Positions 1 to 8,330 of a stretch of DNA of 64,000 bases are shown here, piece after piece. The notes under the pieces were generated by a model that worked only from the letters and a program-made list of their open reading frames with translations, had not been told where the DNA came from and did no database searches. The DNA is from Oscillibacter sp. GTDB taxonomy: Bacteria > Bacillota > Clostridia > Oscillospirales > Oscillospiraceae. Position 1 is the first letter of the stretch, and each line of letters starts with the position of its first letter. The DNA lies in the NCBI GenBank assembly GCA_022652815.1, contig JALCRR010000007.1:1-64000 (forward strand). Direction: 5' to 3'. Both the position numbers and the translations under genes were made by a program.

Positions 1-2
1 CC

Positions 3-146
3 TACCACGGCAACTGCCGAGGTCAGCTTCAAAGCTATTTGGATGAATTTTGCTACCGTTTAAATCGTCGCTTTCACCGTGATCAATTATTTACGCGTCT
101 GCTTTGTGCTGTTTCACGACCGTGCACAGCTGAGCAAAGTAGATAA
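3..146 (+). mobile_element. IS1595/ISXO2-type transposase, C-terminal fragment
   Basis: The reading frame opens at the window edge and ends in TAA at 144-146, so only the last 47 residues are visible. They contain YHGNCRGQLQSYLDEF followed by CYRLNRRF, the C-terminal signature of ISXO2-like DDE transposases (H..lq.YldEF.fR.NrR). The remainder lies outside the window, so it cannot be said whether the transposase is intact. No right terminal inverted repeat was identified. It lies about 100 bp upstream of a tRNA-Ser gene. Confidence 0.75.
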
Positions 147-170
147 GCTTAATTTTTTTTAATATTTTTC

Positions 171-198
171 TTGACTTTACGCGGAGCTTTGTTATAAT
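171..198 (+). promoter_or_regulatory. SigA-type promoter of tRNA-Ser
   Basis: TTGACT (171-176), a 16-nt spacer and a perfect TATAAT (193-198), about 55 nt ahead of the mature tRNA 5' end. The spacing fits a housekeeping promoter for the tRNA transcript. Confidence 0.75.
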
Positions 199-252
199 AA
201 TACCGCTGTCTCTTTGAGGCGGCGCAAGTGAATACGACACTTGAACAGCTAT

Positions 253-343
253 GGAGAAGTCGCCTAGTTGGTCGAGGGCGCATGATTGGAAATCATGTAA
301 ACCTTAACGGGTTTCAAGGGTTCGAATCCCTTCTTCTCCGCCA
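253..343 (+). tRNA. tRNA-Ser (anticodon GGA)
   Basis: Class II tRNA of about 91 nt including an encoded CCA. The acceptor stem GGAGAAG pairs with CTTCTCC. The anticodon arm ATGATT-GGA-AATCAT places GGA in the loop. A long variable arm follows (AACCTTAACGGGTTT), then the T arm GGGTTCGAATCCC. Features and length are those of serine tRNA reading UCC/UCU codons. It is transcribed alone, between its own promoter and terminator. Confidence 0.95.
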
Positions 344-347
344 AGCA

Positions 348-383
348 AAAGCCTTGCAAGCATTGAGTTTGCAAGGCTTTTTC
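348..383 (+). terminator. Intrinsic terminator of tRNA-Ser
   Basis: Stem AAAGCCTTGCAA / TTGCAAGGCTTT with an 9-nt loop and a run of T directly after it, beginning a few bases past the tRNA CCA end. Confidence 0.85.
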
Positions 384-685
384 TATATTCAGTTATTGAT
401 TTTCAGTCGTTTAAATCTCCCGTTTTTCTATCAAACAAATATACTAAAATGTTGAGAAAAAGTGAGTAAGTGTCGGCAAAGTGTCGGCAGGGAGGAATTG
501 TAATGACTAACATTGACCGCGTAATCCGTGTCTGCGTACGCATTAACCTGCGTTAGGCAGATTCCGACCCATCTTTGTGGCAGCTCTTGTGCAGACAGCC
601 TGCATGGATAATCCATCCAATAAAACTATACGAACGGATCTTAGCGGCATAACTGACTTGTTTTTCAAACTTTGATCCATCCAAA

Positions 686-720
686 ACAATTCCCCACCGG
701 CACATGCCGGTGGGGAATTT
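686..720 (-). terminator. GC-rich hairpin, probable terminator on the minus strand
   Basis: Perfect inverted repeat AATTCCCCACCGGCA / TGCCGGTGGGGAATT with a 3-nt centre (688-720). Read on the minus strand it is followed by GTTTTGG and comes directly after the TAA of the remnant at 724-822, as expected for that gene's former terminator. Confidence 0.55.
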
Positions 721-723
721 ACA

Positions 724-822
724 TTACATTGCAGCCGCCTTAAGCCTGGTCTTAACCAGAGCCTTGTCAAAGCCGCCGCCACGGTAGATGAACACCAGCG
801 TGCGAATCTGCTCGTGCGTCAT
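724..822 (-). pseudogene. C-terminal remnant of an unidentified protein
   Basis: A 32-codon minus-strand frame (begins MTHEQIRTLVFIYRG, ends KAAAM) stops just before the hairpin at 686-720. No ribosome-binding site precedes the ATG, and the frame closes within the tandem repeat upstream. It therefore looks like the surviving tail of a larger gene cut by the repeat. I do not recognise the family. Confidence 0.3.
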
Positions 823-864
823 GTTGATCGCGTCAAGTTGATCGCGTCAAGTTGATCGCGTCAC
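823..864. repeat. Three tandem copies of a 14-bp unit
   Basis: The unit GTTGATCGCGTCAA occurs three times head to tail (823-836, 837-850, 851-864); the last copy differs only in its final base. GATC and TTGA/TCAA give the unit partial dyad character. The expansion interrupts the frame of the remnant at 724-822. Confidence 0.8.
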
Positions 865-1346
865 CTTGACCGACGGCGCTGGAGCCGTTACCCTAAATGA
901 TTCTCGTCGGCATAAGTACAGGCTGAAACTTGTCCGGCACATCCTTGAACTTTGCTCTTCCTATTCTGAATCAGATTATGGGTGAACCGCGTCTTTTACG
1001 AGACCGATTACCCGCATCCGGCGCTGTACCCGCCCTCCGTTAGCCTCGTTCCTAACGTCAGTTTTTTCCTCGGTGGCCACCACCTAGGACGCTGTGGTGC
1101 TCTCAATGGTGCCGCTGTGCCTCATGTCTCTTTACTTTTGAAAAGCTCTCACTCTAGAAAAAATCAGATGATGAATATTATACTATTAGTTATTATTTGT
1201 ATTTTATAAAAATACTACTTGGACTTATTTGCAAATAAATATTTTTTGCTTTTTCCACATATTTCTGAATATTTCTAAAATTATATAAAATTTAACCAAA
1301 TACTTTTTTGTATTTTCTACTTTTATATAAAATTTTTGGAATGGAG

Positions 1347-1375
1347 TTGACAGGGCAAGTTGAGAACGATATAGT
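1347..1375 (+). promoter_or_regulatory. SigA-type promoter for the IlvD-like gene
   Basis: Perfect TTGACA (1347-1352), 17-nt spacer, TATAGT (1370-1375). A transcript from here would carry a leader of about 200 nt before the start codon at 1584. The leader contains no T-box or other riboswitch that I recognise. Confidence 0.7.
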
Positions 1376-1583
1376 AGGAATTGCCATAAACATCATATCT
1401 TTTTTCTTCCGTACAAGAAGGTGAATCCCGTGGTGGGTTCTTCGATGCTAAGCTGGAAGATTGTGGGTTCAAAGAAGGAATGCTGCGCCAAACTTTGCCA
1501 AGAAGCGTGGTGGTCCAGAAAACAGAATGGAAGCGGTGGCCGTGTTGAGTTCGTCGCTCCTGCAGAAAGGACTTGAGTATAGT

Positions 1584-3365
1584 ATGAGTAAGCAATCCTG
1601 TGAGCAAAATGGAAAGAGCTGTGCCCAGTGCGCCACGCCGTGCAACGGCAGTCAGTACGAGCGGTTCCTGTGGCCCCAGTTTGATGCCCTGCAGTTGGCT
1701 ATCGGCTGGACAGAGGAGGATCTGAAGAGCAAGCAAATTTTAGTGGAGGACGCCTTCGGCGACAGTCATCCCGGCAGTGCCCATCTGGACCGCCTGTCTA
1801 AGCAGGCGCAGATCGGGATTTATCAAGGCGGGGGTAGGCCCGGCAGTTTTCACACCACGGACATCTGCGATGGCTGTGCCCAGGGGCACGATGGCATGAA
1901 CTATATTTTGGCCTCCCGGGAAACCATTGCCGACATGGTGGAACTGCACGGCAGCTTCGTACCTTGGGACGGGCTAATCTTGATCTCATCCTGCGACAAG
2001 TGTGTGCCCGGCCATTTGAAAGCTGCTGCGCGGCTAAACCTGCCCACAGTATTTGTTCCCGGTGGAAGTATGCGCCCCTCCCGCAACATGACCTCTGATA
2101 TCTGCGAAATCGGCGATCTGACGCTGCGTCAAGAACGAGACGGAAAAAACCCGGAAGTTTTGAAGGATATACGTAACTATAAACTGACCGCCTGCCCCTC
2201 GGTAGGTGCCTGCCAGATGTACGGTACAGCCAGTACCATGCAAAGTCTGGCAGAGGCCATGGGCGTGGCGCTTCCCGGCTCCGCACTGGCGCCTGCCACC
2301 ATGCGGGACATCGATACTTTCGCCCGTAATTCCGGCAAGGCTGTCATGCAGCTGGCCAGCAAGGGGATCACCTTCCGGGATATCGTAACCAAGGAGGCGC
2401 TGATCAATACCATCGTCATCCATTGTGCCATAGGCGGATCTACCAACGCCATGATTCATATTCCGGATCTGGCTCGTGAACTGGGGATTGATCTGCCAGT
2501 TGAGCTATTTGATGAGATTAATCATAAGATTCCTCACATCGCCAATATTCTGCCTAGCGGAAAGCATCCCACCGAGGCCATGTGGTTTGCCGGTGGCATT
2601 CCCGCTGTGCAGTGGCGGATGCGTAAGTATTTAAATCTGGACGTGATGACTGCCACCGGACTAACCCTGGGAAAAAACCTGGAGCTGATGGCAAAGGATG
2701 ATTTCTTTAACCGCAATCTGGGATATCTCGCCAACTACAAGCTCAAGCAGGAGGACGTTCTGCTTCCAGAAGAGAGCATCCACGAGAAGGGTTCTGTGGC
2801 TATTTTAAAGGGAAACATCGCTACAGAAGGCGCCGTGGTTAAATATGCAGCCATCGCCAAGGAGATGCGCGTTCATCAAGGACCCGCTCGGGTGTTCAAT
2901 AGTGAGGAGGACTGCTATCACGCCGTGGTGGACAAAGCAGTGCGTCCCGGGGATATTCTGATTATCCGTTATGAGGGTCCCCGAGGCTCTGGCATGCCCG
3001 AAATGCTTTTGACCACCGAGGCCATTGTCTCTGATAAGGAACTGAACGGTACCGTGGCACTAGTGACAGACGGACGTTTTTCCGGAGCAACCCGCGGTCC
3101 TGCCATCGGTCACGTCTCGCCTGAGGCCGCCGTTGGTGGTGAGATCGCCTATATCAAAGACGGCGATCTGATTCGGTTTGACATTCCGAACCGCTGCATC
3201 AATGTGGTAGGCTGTGAAGGAGCGGAGATGTCCGTCGAAGAAGTGGCCGCAGTGTTTGAGGAACGAAAAAAGACCATGTCCCTAAAGGAACAACAGCCTC
3301 GAACCGGCGTGTTTAAGAAGTACACCGACCACGCCCGCTCCGCCATGCAAGGCGCCGGCGTCTGA
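1584..3365 (+). CDS. IlvD/Edd-family dehydratase, probably acting on a sugar acid
   Basis: A 593-residue Fe-S dehydratase of the dihydroxyacid/phosphogluconate dehydratase family, which removes water from 2,3-dihydroxy acids to give 2-oxo-3-deoxy acids. Visible family motifs are [30 protein letters not shown] (cluster cysteine), [31 protein letters not shown] and [16 protein letters not shown]. The start at 1584 was chosen for AGAAAGGA about 12 nt upstream; a longer frame back to 1461 has a leader unlike the family. No other branched-chain amino-acid genes are nearby. The neighbours are a FadR-type regulator, an RraA-like aldolase, a hydroxyacid dehydrogenase and a TRAP importer, so an aldonate or related sugar-acid substrate is more likely than dihydroxyisovalerate. 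That assignment is inference. Confidence 0.88.
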   Translation: MSKQSCEQNGKSCAQCATPCNGSQYERFLWPQFDALQLAIGWTEEDLKSKQILVEDAFGDSHPGSAHLDRLSKQAQIGIYQGGGRPGSFHTTDICDGCAQGHDGMNYILASRETIADMVELHGSFVPWDGLILISSCDKCVPGHLKAAARLNLPTVFVPGGSMRPSRNMTSDICEIGDLTLRQERDGKNPEVLKDIRNYKLTACPSVGACQMYGTASTMQSLAEAMGVALPGSALAPATMRDIDTFARNSGKAVMQLASKGITFRDIVTKEALINTIVIHCAIGGSTNAMIHIPDLARELGIDLPVELFDEINHKIPHIANILPSGKHPTEAMWFAGGIPAVQWRMRKYLNLDVMTATGLTLGKNLELMAKDDFFNRNLGYLANYKLKQEDVLLPEESIHEKGSVAILKGNIATEGAVVKYAAIAKEMRVHQGPARVFNSEEDCYHAVVDKAVRPGDILIIRYEGPRGSGMPEMLLTTEAIVSDKELNGTVALVTDGRFSGATRGPAIGHVSPEAAVGGEIAYIKDGDLIRFDIPNRCINVVGCEGAEMSVEEVAAVFEERKKTMSLKEQQPRTGVFKKYTDHARSAMQGAGV

Positions 3366-3392
3366 ACGATATTCAGTGGGTGAGAGCGCTGC

Positions 3393-3433
3393 CGTCTTAA
3401 CATCTTTTTCCTTTTGAAAAAGATATTAAGACG
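3393..3433 (+). terminator. Long hairpin after the IlvD-like gene
   Basis: An 18-bp stem (3393-3410 with 3416-3433, one mismatch) around a 5-nt loop, about 30 nt past the stop codon. It has no clean U-tract, so it may act as an mRNA 3' stabiliser or weak terminator ahead of the strong one at 3531. Confidence 0.5.
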
Positions 3434-3530
3434 TTCTGGTACCCTTTCTTCCGGTTATTTGTATAGATGACCATGGAAGGGAGTACAGCAGGCAGAGCCC
3501 CATGTGTTCAATAAGTATAAGAAGTATGAG

Positions 3531-3583
3531 AAAAAAGGCCACGCTGCGCACCGCAAGTTTGCGGTGCGCAGCGTGGCCTTTTT
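3531..3583. terminator. Bidirectional intrinsic terminator
   Basis: Perfect 23-bp stem (3532-3554 with 3561-3583) with A-run on the left and T-run on the right, lying between the convergent IlvD-like gene (+) and GntR gene (-). It can end transcription from both sides. Confidence 0.9.
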
Positions 3584-3637
3584 AGAAATTATTTCTCAGT
3601 TGGGTCAAAGCGCAAGCAGCTCCGAAGTCTGAAACGT

Positions 3638-4333
3638 TCAGTCCTCTTTGGAGATAAAGTACTCTCTTGAGACATTTAGGTGGGTCAACATGGCGTTATA
3701 TGCGCCGAGACCGTCATGTCGTGCAATGCACTCCGTAATGAGGTGATGACACCTGGCAGAAATTTTTCGGTACTCCATATCTACAATGGTGGTAGAAACT
3801 TGCACCGATGATGCGATGATCGGCACCAAGTTTGTAAAAATTGCATTGCCGCTGCATTGTGCGACATAGGCATGAAACTGCGTATCCACATCTTGATAAT
3901 TCCCGCCGGAATAAATTGCCTCTTTGTGCAGATCTCGAAGCTCGATCATATGTGCAATATCCTCTTCCGTGGCGTTCTCTGCCGCCAGCATTGCGATCTG
4001 TGGTTCCAGTGCCAATCTAGCTTCGATCAAATCAAGTGCCAGTTTTTTGTTGTTTTTGAGAAACGTCACACCTAAAGGGTCTGAAGGAATGCCTCGTTTA
4101 TCCGAAACATAAGTACCAGAGCCCTGATGGACTTCCAGAATATTGCGGCTGGATAATTGCTTGACCGCCTCCCGCAGAGTGCCACGCCCAATGTTCAGCG
4201 CCTCGCAGAGCGTTTGTTCATTGGGGAGCCGGTCTCCCGCTTTCATATTGCGGGAGAGAATTAGGGAAATCAGCGCGTCGGCAGTTTCCTGACTGCGGGT
4301 TATTTTGACTGTGCTTTTTAGCAAATCAGCCAT
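3638..4333 (-). CDS. GntR-family (FadR/FCD subfamily) transcriptional regulator
   Basis: A 231-residue one-component regulator. Residues about 10-75 form the winged helix (AGDRLPNEQTLCEALNIGRG, then LREAVKQL and a QGSGTYV wing). Residues 90-225 form an all-helical FCD ligand domain of the FadR type, which often binds carboxylates through a His/Asp metal site. The start has GAGGAG 3-4 nt upstream on the minus strand. It is convergent with the dehydratase and divergent from the RraA-hydroxyacid dehydrogenase-TRAP operon. It most likely represses this catabolic locus and is released by the substrate or an intermediate (inference from position). Confidence 0.9.
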   Translation of the reverse strand: MADLLKSTVKITRSQETADALISLILSRNMKAGDRLPNEQTLCEALNIGRGTLREAVKQLSSRNILEVHQGSGTYVSDKRGIPSDPLGVTFLKNNKKLALDLIEARLALEPQIAMLAAENATEEDIAHMIELRDLHKEAIYSGGNYQDVDTQFHAYVAQCSGNAIFTNLVPIIASSVQVSTTIVDMEYRKISARCHHLITECIARHDGLGAYNAMLTHLNVSREYFISKED

Positions 4334-4786
4334 CGGCTCCTCACCTCTCTAAAGTAAAATTCATTCGGCTTGTGCAGGGCGCCGGATCTGCTTTAATATA
4401 GCACAAAAGAGGGAGAGCGTCAACTTAATCCCAGAAAATATCAGATGATTTTATGTGAATTATTAATTTAGCATTAAAATTCATCCGATATAATCAAAGG
4501 AATATCGTTTCAAAAAGACCATGATAATTCATTCAATTTTTTAAATTATATAAAAACTATGCATATTGCACATATAATTAAAAAGACATTCTGCTAAAAC
4601 ATAGAAAATAGTCGACATCTGTTAAATTATAGTTGCGTTTTCAAGCACAAATGATATGATGACTATACGCAATGGAGATCGGATGAGTTGAAAATCGGAT
4701 CCCTGCTACTGGAAAGTGCGTGGCGTATCCTTAAGATACCCGTGCTGTTCTGTAATTTACAACGAATGAATTGGAGAGTGGTCAAA
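4334..4786. promoter_or_regulatory. Divergent control region between gntR and the RraA-TRAP operon
   Basis: About 450 bp without a gene and very AT-rich. A rightward promoter candidate is TTGCGT (4633-4638), a 16-nt spacer and TATGAT (4655-4660), giving a leader of about 120 nt before the ATG at 4787. An inverted repeat with arms TTAAATTATAT (4541-4551) and ATATAATTAA (4572-4581) could serve as an operator, but its low complexity makes this weak. No exact FadR-type TGGTnnnACCA site was seen. Confidence 0.45.
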
Positions 4787-5491
4787 ATGGCAATGTGGGC
4801 AAACGATGATGAAATGTTTCAGTTAATGAGGGAAAAGCTGTATACACCCGTGGTCGGTGATATACTGGACAAAGAAGGTTATGGTCACCAGTTTCTGCCG
4901 GCTTCAATCCGCCCGCTGGAGGCTCTGGCGCCCAGCGCGCTGATCGACCCAGCCGTGCCCAGCAAGCGGCTGAAAATTGCAGGTTACGCCTGCACAGTAT
5001 TAGAGCGTGAGGTATTCGGCGAGCCGGATAAGCCCTTCGGCTATATGACGGAAGCACTGGATCAGTTGCAGCCCAATGAGATCTATGTGGCTACCGGCGC
5101 CAAAAACAGTGCCCTGTGGGGAGAGCTGCTAACAGCTACTGCGCGTACCAGAGGTGCGGTCGGCGCAGTGTTGGATGGTTACAGCCGGGATACACCGCAG
5201 GTTTTGGAACAGAACTTCCCGGTGTTTTGCTCCGGTTGCTGGGCGCAGGATTCCTCAATCCGCTCCTATGTGTGCGAGTGGCGCCGCACGATTGAAATTG
5301 GTCAAGTTGTCATTCAGTCGGGCGATTTGATTTTTGGCGATGTGGATGGTGTCCTGGTAATTCCTCGTGAGGTTGTCACAGTTGTGCTGGAAAAGGCACT
5401 GATCAAGGCAGCAGGCGAGAAGAACATGAGAAACGACATTGAAAACGGCATGTCCTCCACAGAGGCTTTTGCCAAGTACGGCATTCTGTAA
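4787..5491 (+). CDS. RraA-family protein (HMG aldolase / oxaloacetate decarboxylase-like)
   Basis: A 234-residue member of the RraA/DlpA fold, whose characterised members are metal-dependent 4-hydroxy-4-methyl-2-oxoglutarate aldolases or 2-oxoacid decarboxylases. The active-site signature is present: GELLTATARTRGAVGAVLDG then YSRD, which supplies the catalytic Arg and metal-binding Asp, followed by GDVDGVLVIP. The start was set at 4787 because GGAGAG lies 9 nt upstream and family homology begins there; an upstream in-frame start lacks a ribosome site. It is the first gene of an operon with a hydroxyacid dehydrogenase and a TRAP transporter. The inferred role is cleavage of a 4-hydroxy-2-oxo acid from the dehydratase step into pyruvate and an aldehyde. 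Confidence 0.85.
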   Translation: MAMWANDDEMFQLMREKLYTPVVGDILDKEGYGHQFLPASIRPLEALAPSALIDPAVPSKRLKIAGYACTVLEREVFGEPDKPFGYMTEALDQLQPNEIYVATGAKNSALWGELLTATARTRGAVGAVLDGYSRDTPQVLEQNFPVFCSGCWAQDSSIRSYVCEWRRTIEIGQVVIQSGDLIFGDVDGVLVIPREVVTVVLEKALIKAAGEKNMRNDIENGMSSTEAFAKYGIL

Positions 5492-5559
5492 AAGAAGTCG
5501 ACCCTTGCAGAGCTTTTCAAAGATCACAGAAATTTTTGAGAGAGAATGTGTTGATTCCG

Positions 5560-6540
5560 ATGAAAGTTGTTATTACAGATCAAACCTTTCCGAATATTGC
5601 GGAAGAGCAAAAGGCGCTGGATGTCCTGCCAGACTTGCAGTTGATAGACGGGCGCTGTACCTGCGAAGCTGATATTATTGCGGCCTGCGGGGATGCGGAC
5701 GGAATTTTAAATCGGTACAATTACATCACAGAGCAGGTAATTTATTCCTTGAAAAAATGCCGGGTTATTTCCACATACGGTATCGGCTTGGATCGAATCG
5801 ATGTGGAGGCCGCCAGCCGCAGTGGTATTTATGTGTGCAACAGTCCTGACTATAATCAGTCTGAAGTGTCTGATCATATTGTGACAATGCTGCTGGCCTT
5901 GAGCCGCCACCTATTTACTTTTGACAAGCGCATCCGTCAGGGCGATTTCACGACCCCTTATCAGACCGTTCATCCCCGGCGGCTGTCTACTCAAACGGCA
6001 GGCTTCGTGGGATTCGGCCGCATCGCCGGTCAGGCCGCAGAAAAATTGCGGACCGCATTCGGCATGAAAATTATGTGCTTTGATCCGTTTTTAACAGATG
6101 AACAGGTTGCTGCGCGGCACGCCACGCGGGTAGATTTAAAGACACTGTTGCGAGAGTCGGACTATCTTTCCATCAATGTGTCTCTGCTGCCCACCACCCG
6201 GAATTTGATTGGAGCAAAGGAGATCGCTTTGATGAAGCCCTCCGCATTTCTGATCAACTGTTCCCGGGGTGGCGTGGTGGACGAGGCGGCGCTGGTGGAC
6301 GCGTTAACGCACCGCCGTATTGCTGGTGCCGGACTGGATACATTCGGGGAAGAGCCGCTGCCGGCCAGTCATCCGCTATGCAGTCTGGAAAATGTGATTT
6401 TAACACCCCATGTCGCATGGTATACTATGGAGGCCATCGCCAATGTTCAGAAGGTGGCGGCAGAGCAGGTGGCACTGGTTCTCAGTGGAAAGCAGCCTAC
6501 TCTCTGCGTCAATCTGGACGCGGTGGAAAAAAACCTGTAA
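5560..6540 (+). CDS. D-isomer-specific 2-hydroxyacid dehydrogenase (NAD(P))
   Basis: A 326-residue enzyme of the D-2-hydroxyacid dehydrogenase family, which interconverts 2-oxo acids and D-2-hydroxy acids. The Rossmann motif GFVGFGRIAG lies mid-protein. Catalytic Arg is in INCSRGGVVDEAAL, Glu in GLDTFGEEPL and His in LTPHVAWYT. The ATG at 5560 was chosen; upstream in-frame TTG (5536, 5551) and GTG (5548) codons are closer to a GAGAGAG element and cannot be excluded. It starts 68 bp after the RraA gene in the same direction. The precise substrate (for example glyoxylate, hydroxypyruvate or phosphoglycerate-like acids) cannot be read from the sequence. Confidence 0.88.
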   Translation: MKVVITDQTFPNIAEEQKALDVLPDLQLIDGRCTCEADIIAACGDADGILNRYNYITEQVIYSLKKCRVISTYGIGLDRIDVEAASRSGIYVCNSPDYNQSEVSDHIVTMLLALSRHLFTFDKRIRQGDFTTPYQTVHPRRLSTQTAGFVGFGRIAGQAAEKLRTAFGMKIMCFDPFLTDEQVAARHATRVDLKTLLRESDYLSINVSLLPTTRNLIGAKEIALMKPSAFLINCSRGGVVDEAALVDALTHRRIAGAGLDTFGEEPLPASHPLCSLENVILTPHVAWYTMEAIANVQKVAAEQVALVLSGKQPTLCVNLDAVEKNL

Positions 6541-6646
6541 CAGGTGCTCCACGATGGTGGAGGCCACAGCACCGGTGGGGTCTTCACGGATACAGGAGCT
6601 TTTGTTGTATTGGCAATTTCTAAACAAAAAACAGGAGGAAAAGAAA

Positions 6647-7705
6647 ATGAAAAAGATTCTGAGCGTGATTTTATCTCTGGCAATGATCCTTTGCCTGCTA
6701 GCCGGTTGCGGCAGCAAGTCGACCGCCCCCAGTGCTTCCGCTGCTGCCGGTAGCAGCGCAGCCTCCGGCTCCACTGGACTGAGCGAAAAAATTGAGCTGT
6801 CACTGGCCCATGGCCAGCAGGGCACCTCTGCTCCAGGCCTGGCACTGCAAGCTTATGCCGATGCGGTGGCTGCCGCATCCGACGGGATGATTCAGATTAC
6901 CGTTTACCCCGCCAGTCAGCTCGGAAACGAGCGTGACACCATGGAAGGCTTGAAAATGGGTACCATTGACATGGCATACATCTCCTCTGGCGTGTGCGAA
7001 AACTACGAGCCGATGTTCGGCTTGATGAACCTGCCTTTCCTGTTCCAGAGCTATGATCAGCTGGAATCCAGCCTAAAGGACGAGCAGATTTTCTCCACAT
7101 TAAAAGACGGGCTCTCCACGCACAGCATTAGACTGATGACTATGCTGAACCAGGGCATGCGGTATATGTATTCCACCACGCCGGTCTCTGATCTGACCAA
7201 TGTGAACGGCATCAAGATCCGTGTGCCGGAGGCTCCCATGGCCAAGGGCATTTGGTCCGATCTGGGCGGCAACCCCACCCCGACCGGCTGGAGCGAGGTC
7301 TACACATCCATGTCCACCAAGGTTGTGGATGCCTTCGAAGTCCACATTTATGCAGTGTTTATGGAAAACCTTCAGGAGACATTCCAGTATGCCTATCTGA
7401 CAGGACATCAGGTTTCCTCCTCCGCTGTGATGATCTCTGAAAATATCTGGGAGCAGCTGCCCGAGGCAGCTCAGCAGATTCTGACGGACTGCCTTGAGAC
7501 GCTGGAGACAGAAAACCACAACAACATCGTCGGTGCCGAGGCGGGTCTGCTGCAGCAGTTGTCGGATCTGGGCATTGAGGTAAACGAGGTTGACTCCGCC
7601 ACTAAGGATGCCATGCGGGCCAAGTGCACCGATTTGTATGAAAACTGGCTTGCCAGCAACGAGGGCGGTCAGAAAATGATCGACGTGGTGGACTCTTATA
7701 AATAA
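6647..7705 (+). CDS. dctP: TRAP transporter substrate-binding lipoprotein (DctP family)
   Basis: A 352-residue extracytoplasmic solute receptor. The N-terminus is a lipoprotein signal (MKKILSVILSLAMILCLLAG before Cys21), followed by a Ser/Ala/Gly linker. The DctP fold shows GNERDTMEGLKMGTIDMAY and the specificity-helix region GIKIRVPEAPMAKGIW, with the conserved Arg that binds the substrate carboxylate. The start at 6647 has AGGAGG about 8 nt upstream; the in-frame extension back to 6410 is a read-through of the preceding gene's 3' end. It delivers a carboxylate to the DctQM permease encoded downstream. A stable hairpin follows the gene. Confidence 0.93.
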   Translation: MKKILSVILSLAMILCLLAGCGSKSTAPSASAAAGSSAASGSTGLSEKIELSLAHGQQGTSAPGLALQAYADAVAAASDGMIQITVYPASQLGNERDTMEGLKMGTIDMAYISSGVCENYEPMFGLMNLPFLFQSYDQLESSLKDEQIFSTLKDGLSTHSIRLMTMLNQGMRYMYSTTPVSDLTNVNGIKIRVPEAPMAKGIWSDLGGNPTPTGWSEVYTSMSTKVVDAFEVHIYAVFMENLQETFQYAYLTGHQVSSSAVMISENIWEQLPEAAQQILTDCLETLETENHNNIVGAEAGLLQQLSDLGIEVNEVDSATKDAMRAKCTDLYENWLASNEGGQKMIDVVDSYK

Positions 7706-7737
7706 TCAGCAGAACGCCGGGTATCTGGAGAAACTGC

Positions 7738-7766
7738 GGGGCTGGGGCTGTCAAAGCCCCAGCCCC
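7738..7766 (+). promoter_or_regulatory. Intercistronic hairpin between dctP and dctQ
   Basis: Perfect 12-bp GC-rich stem GGGGCTGGGGCT / AGCCCCAGCCCC with a 5-nt loop, directly followed by an A-run and the dctQ ribosome site. The lack of a U-tract argues for 3' end protection or partial termination, which would leave more dctP mRNA than dctQM mRNA. Confidence 0.75.
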
Positions 7767-7787
7767 GAAAAAAGGAGATAAACAGCG

Positions 7788-8330
7788 ATGACAAAGGTTT
7801 TCAACGGATTGAGGAAAGTGGTAAAGGTCTTGATCATTGCCCTTTTTTCTGCAGTAATTCTTGTGACGTTTGCACAGGTAATTGCTCGATATGTGTTAAA
7901 CAATTCCATTATATGGGCGGAAGAATTTTCCAGATACTTTTTTGAGTGGGTCATTATGCTGGCCTGTGCACTGGCTGTGGGGAGCAATTCCCACATGCGA
8001 ATTGATGTGATCTTCCGCGTGCTTCCCAAAAAAGTTCACAAAAGCTATATGATGGTGATAGACGGACTGGTGCTGGTCTTTTTTGTCTTGATGATCTTCC
8101 AGAGCATCCGTCTGGTGATGACGGCTCAAGGTCAGCTCTCCTCCGCCATGCAAATTCCCATGTCTGTGGTCTATTTGGGACTACCGGTGGGCTTTACTCT
8201 GATGTTGCTGTTTGGAATTGAGCGGATCGTGCGGGACATTCACGCCAATGCCAACTGCATTGATGAGCAAATTTTTGGAAATATTCCCGGAGAACCCGGT
8301 GCAGATCAGCAGAGAGGAGACGAAAGATGA
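7788..8330 (+). CDS. dctQ: TRAP transporter small permease (DctQ family)
   Basis: A 180-residue membrane protein with four predicted helices, the usual topology of DctQ. Visible are a first helix (VLIIALFSAVILVTFAQVIA), the RYVLNNSIIWAEEFSRYFFEW motif region typical of the family, and two further hydrophobic helices. AAAGGAG precedes the ATG. The last four bases overlap the dctM start (ATGA), so translation is coupled. It forms the permease with DctM and is driven by a Na+ gradient in characterised systems. Confidence 0.92.
   Translation: MTKVFNGLRKVVKVLIIALFSAVILVTFAQVIARYVLNNSIIWAEEFSRYFFEWVIMLACALAVGSNSHMRIDVIFRVLPKKVHKSYMMVIDGLVLVFFVLMIFQSIRLVMTAQGQLSSAMQIPMSVVYLGLPVGFTLMLLFGIERIVRDIHANANCIDEQIFGNIPGEPGADQQRGDER

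Larger units (their letters stand above)
454..1320. other. Non-coding, apparently decayed stretch
   Basis: No ORF here has a family signature plus a ribosome site. It contains a hairpin (686-720), a short minus-strand coding remnant (724-822), a tandem 14-bp repeat (823-864) and, from about 1150 on, very AT-rich DNA. Short frames in 895-1130 on the minus strand look like broken pieces of a former gene but match no family I can name. Together with the transposase end at the window edge, the stretch looks like a former mobile-element insertion zone. Confidence 0.5.

Noticed and set aside
823-864. CRISPR array
   Set aside because: The units are head to tail with no spacers and no cas genes are near.
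1376-1583. T-box or other riboswitch in the leader of the IlvD-like gene
   Set aside because: The words GTGGTGG and AAGAAGCGTGG recall T-box pieces, but there is no AGGGTGGNACCGCG block, no specifier stem and no terminator. Left as an unexplained leader.
1461-1583. Longer N-terminus of the IlvD-like protein
   Set aside because: The extra 41 residues do not resemble the family, and a ribosome site fits the ATG at 1584.
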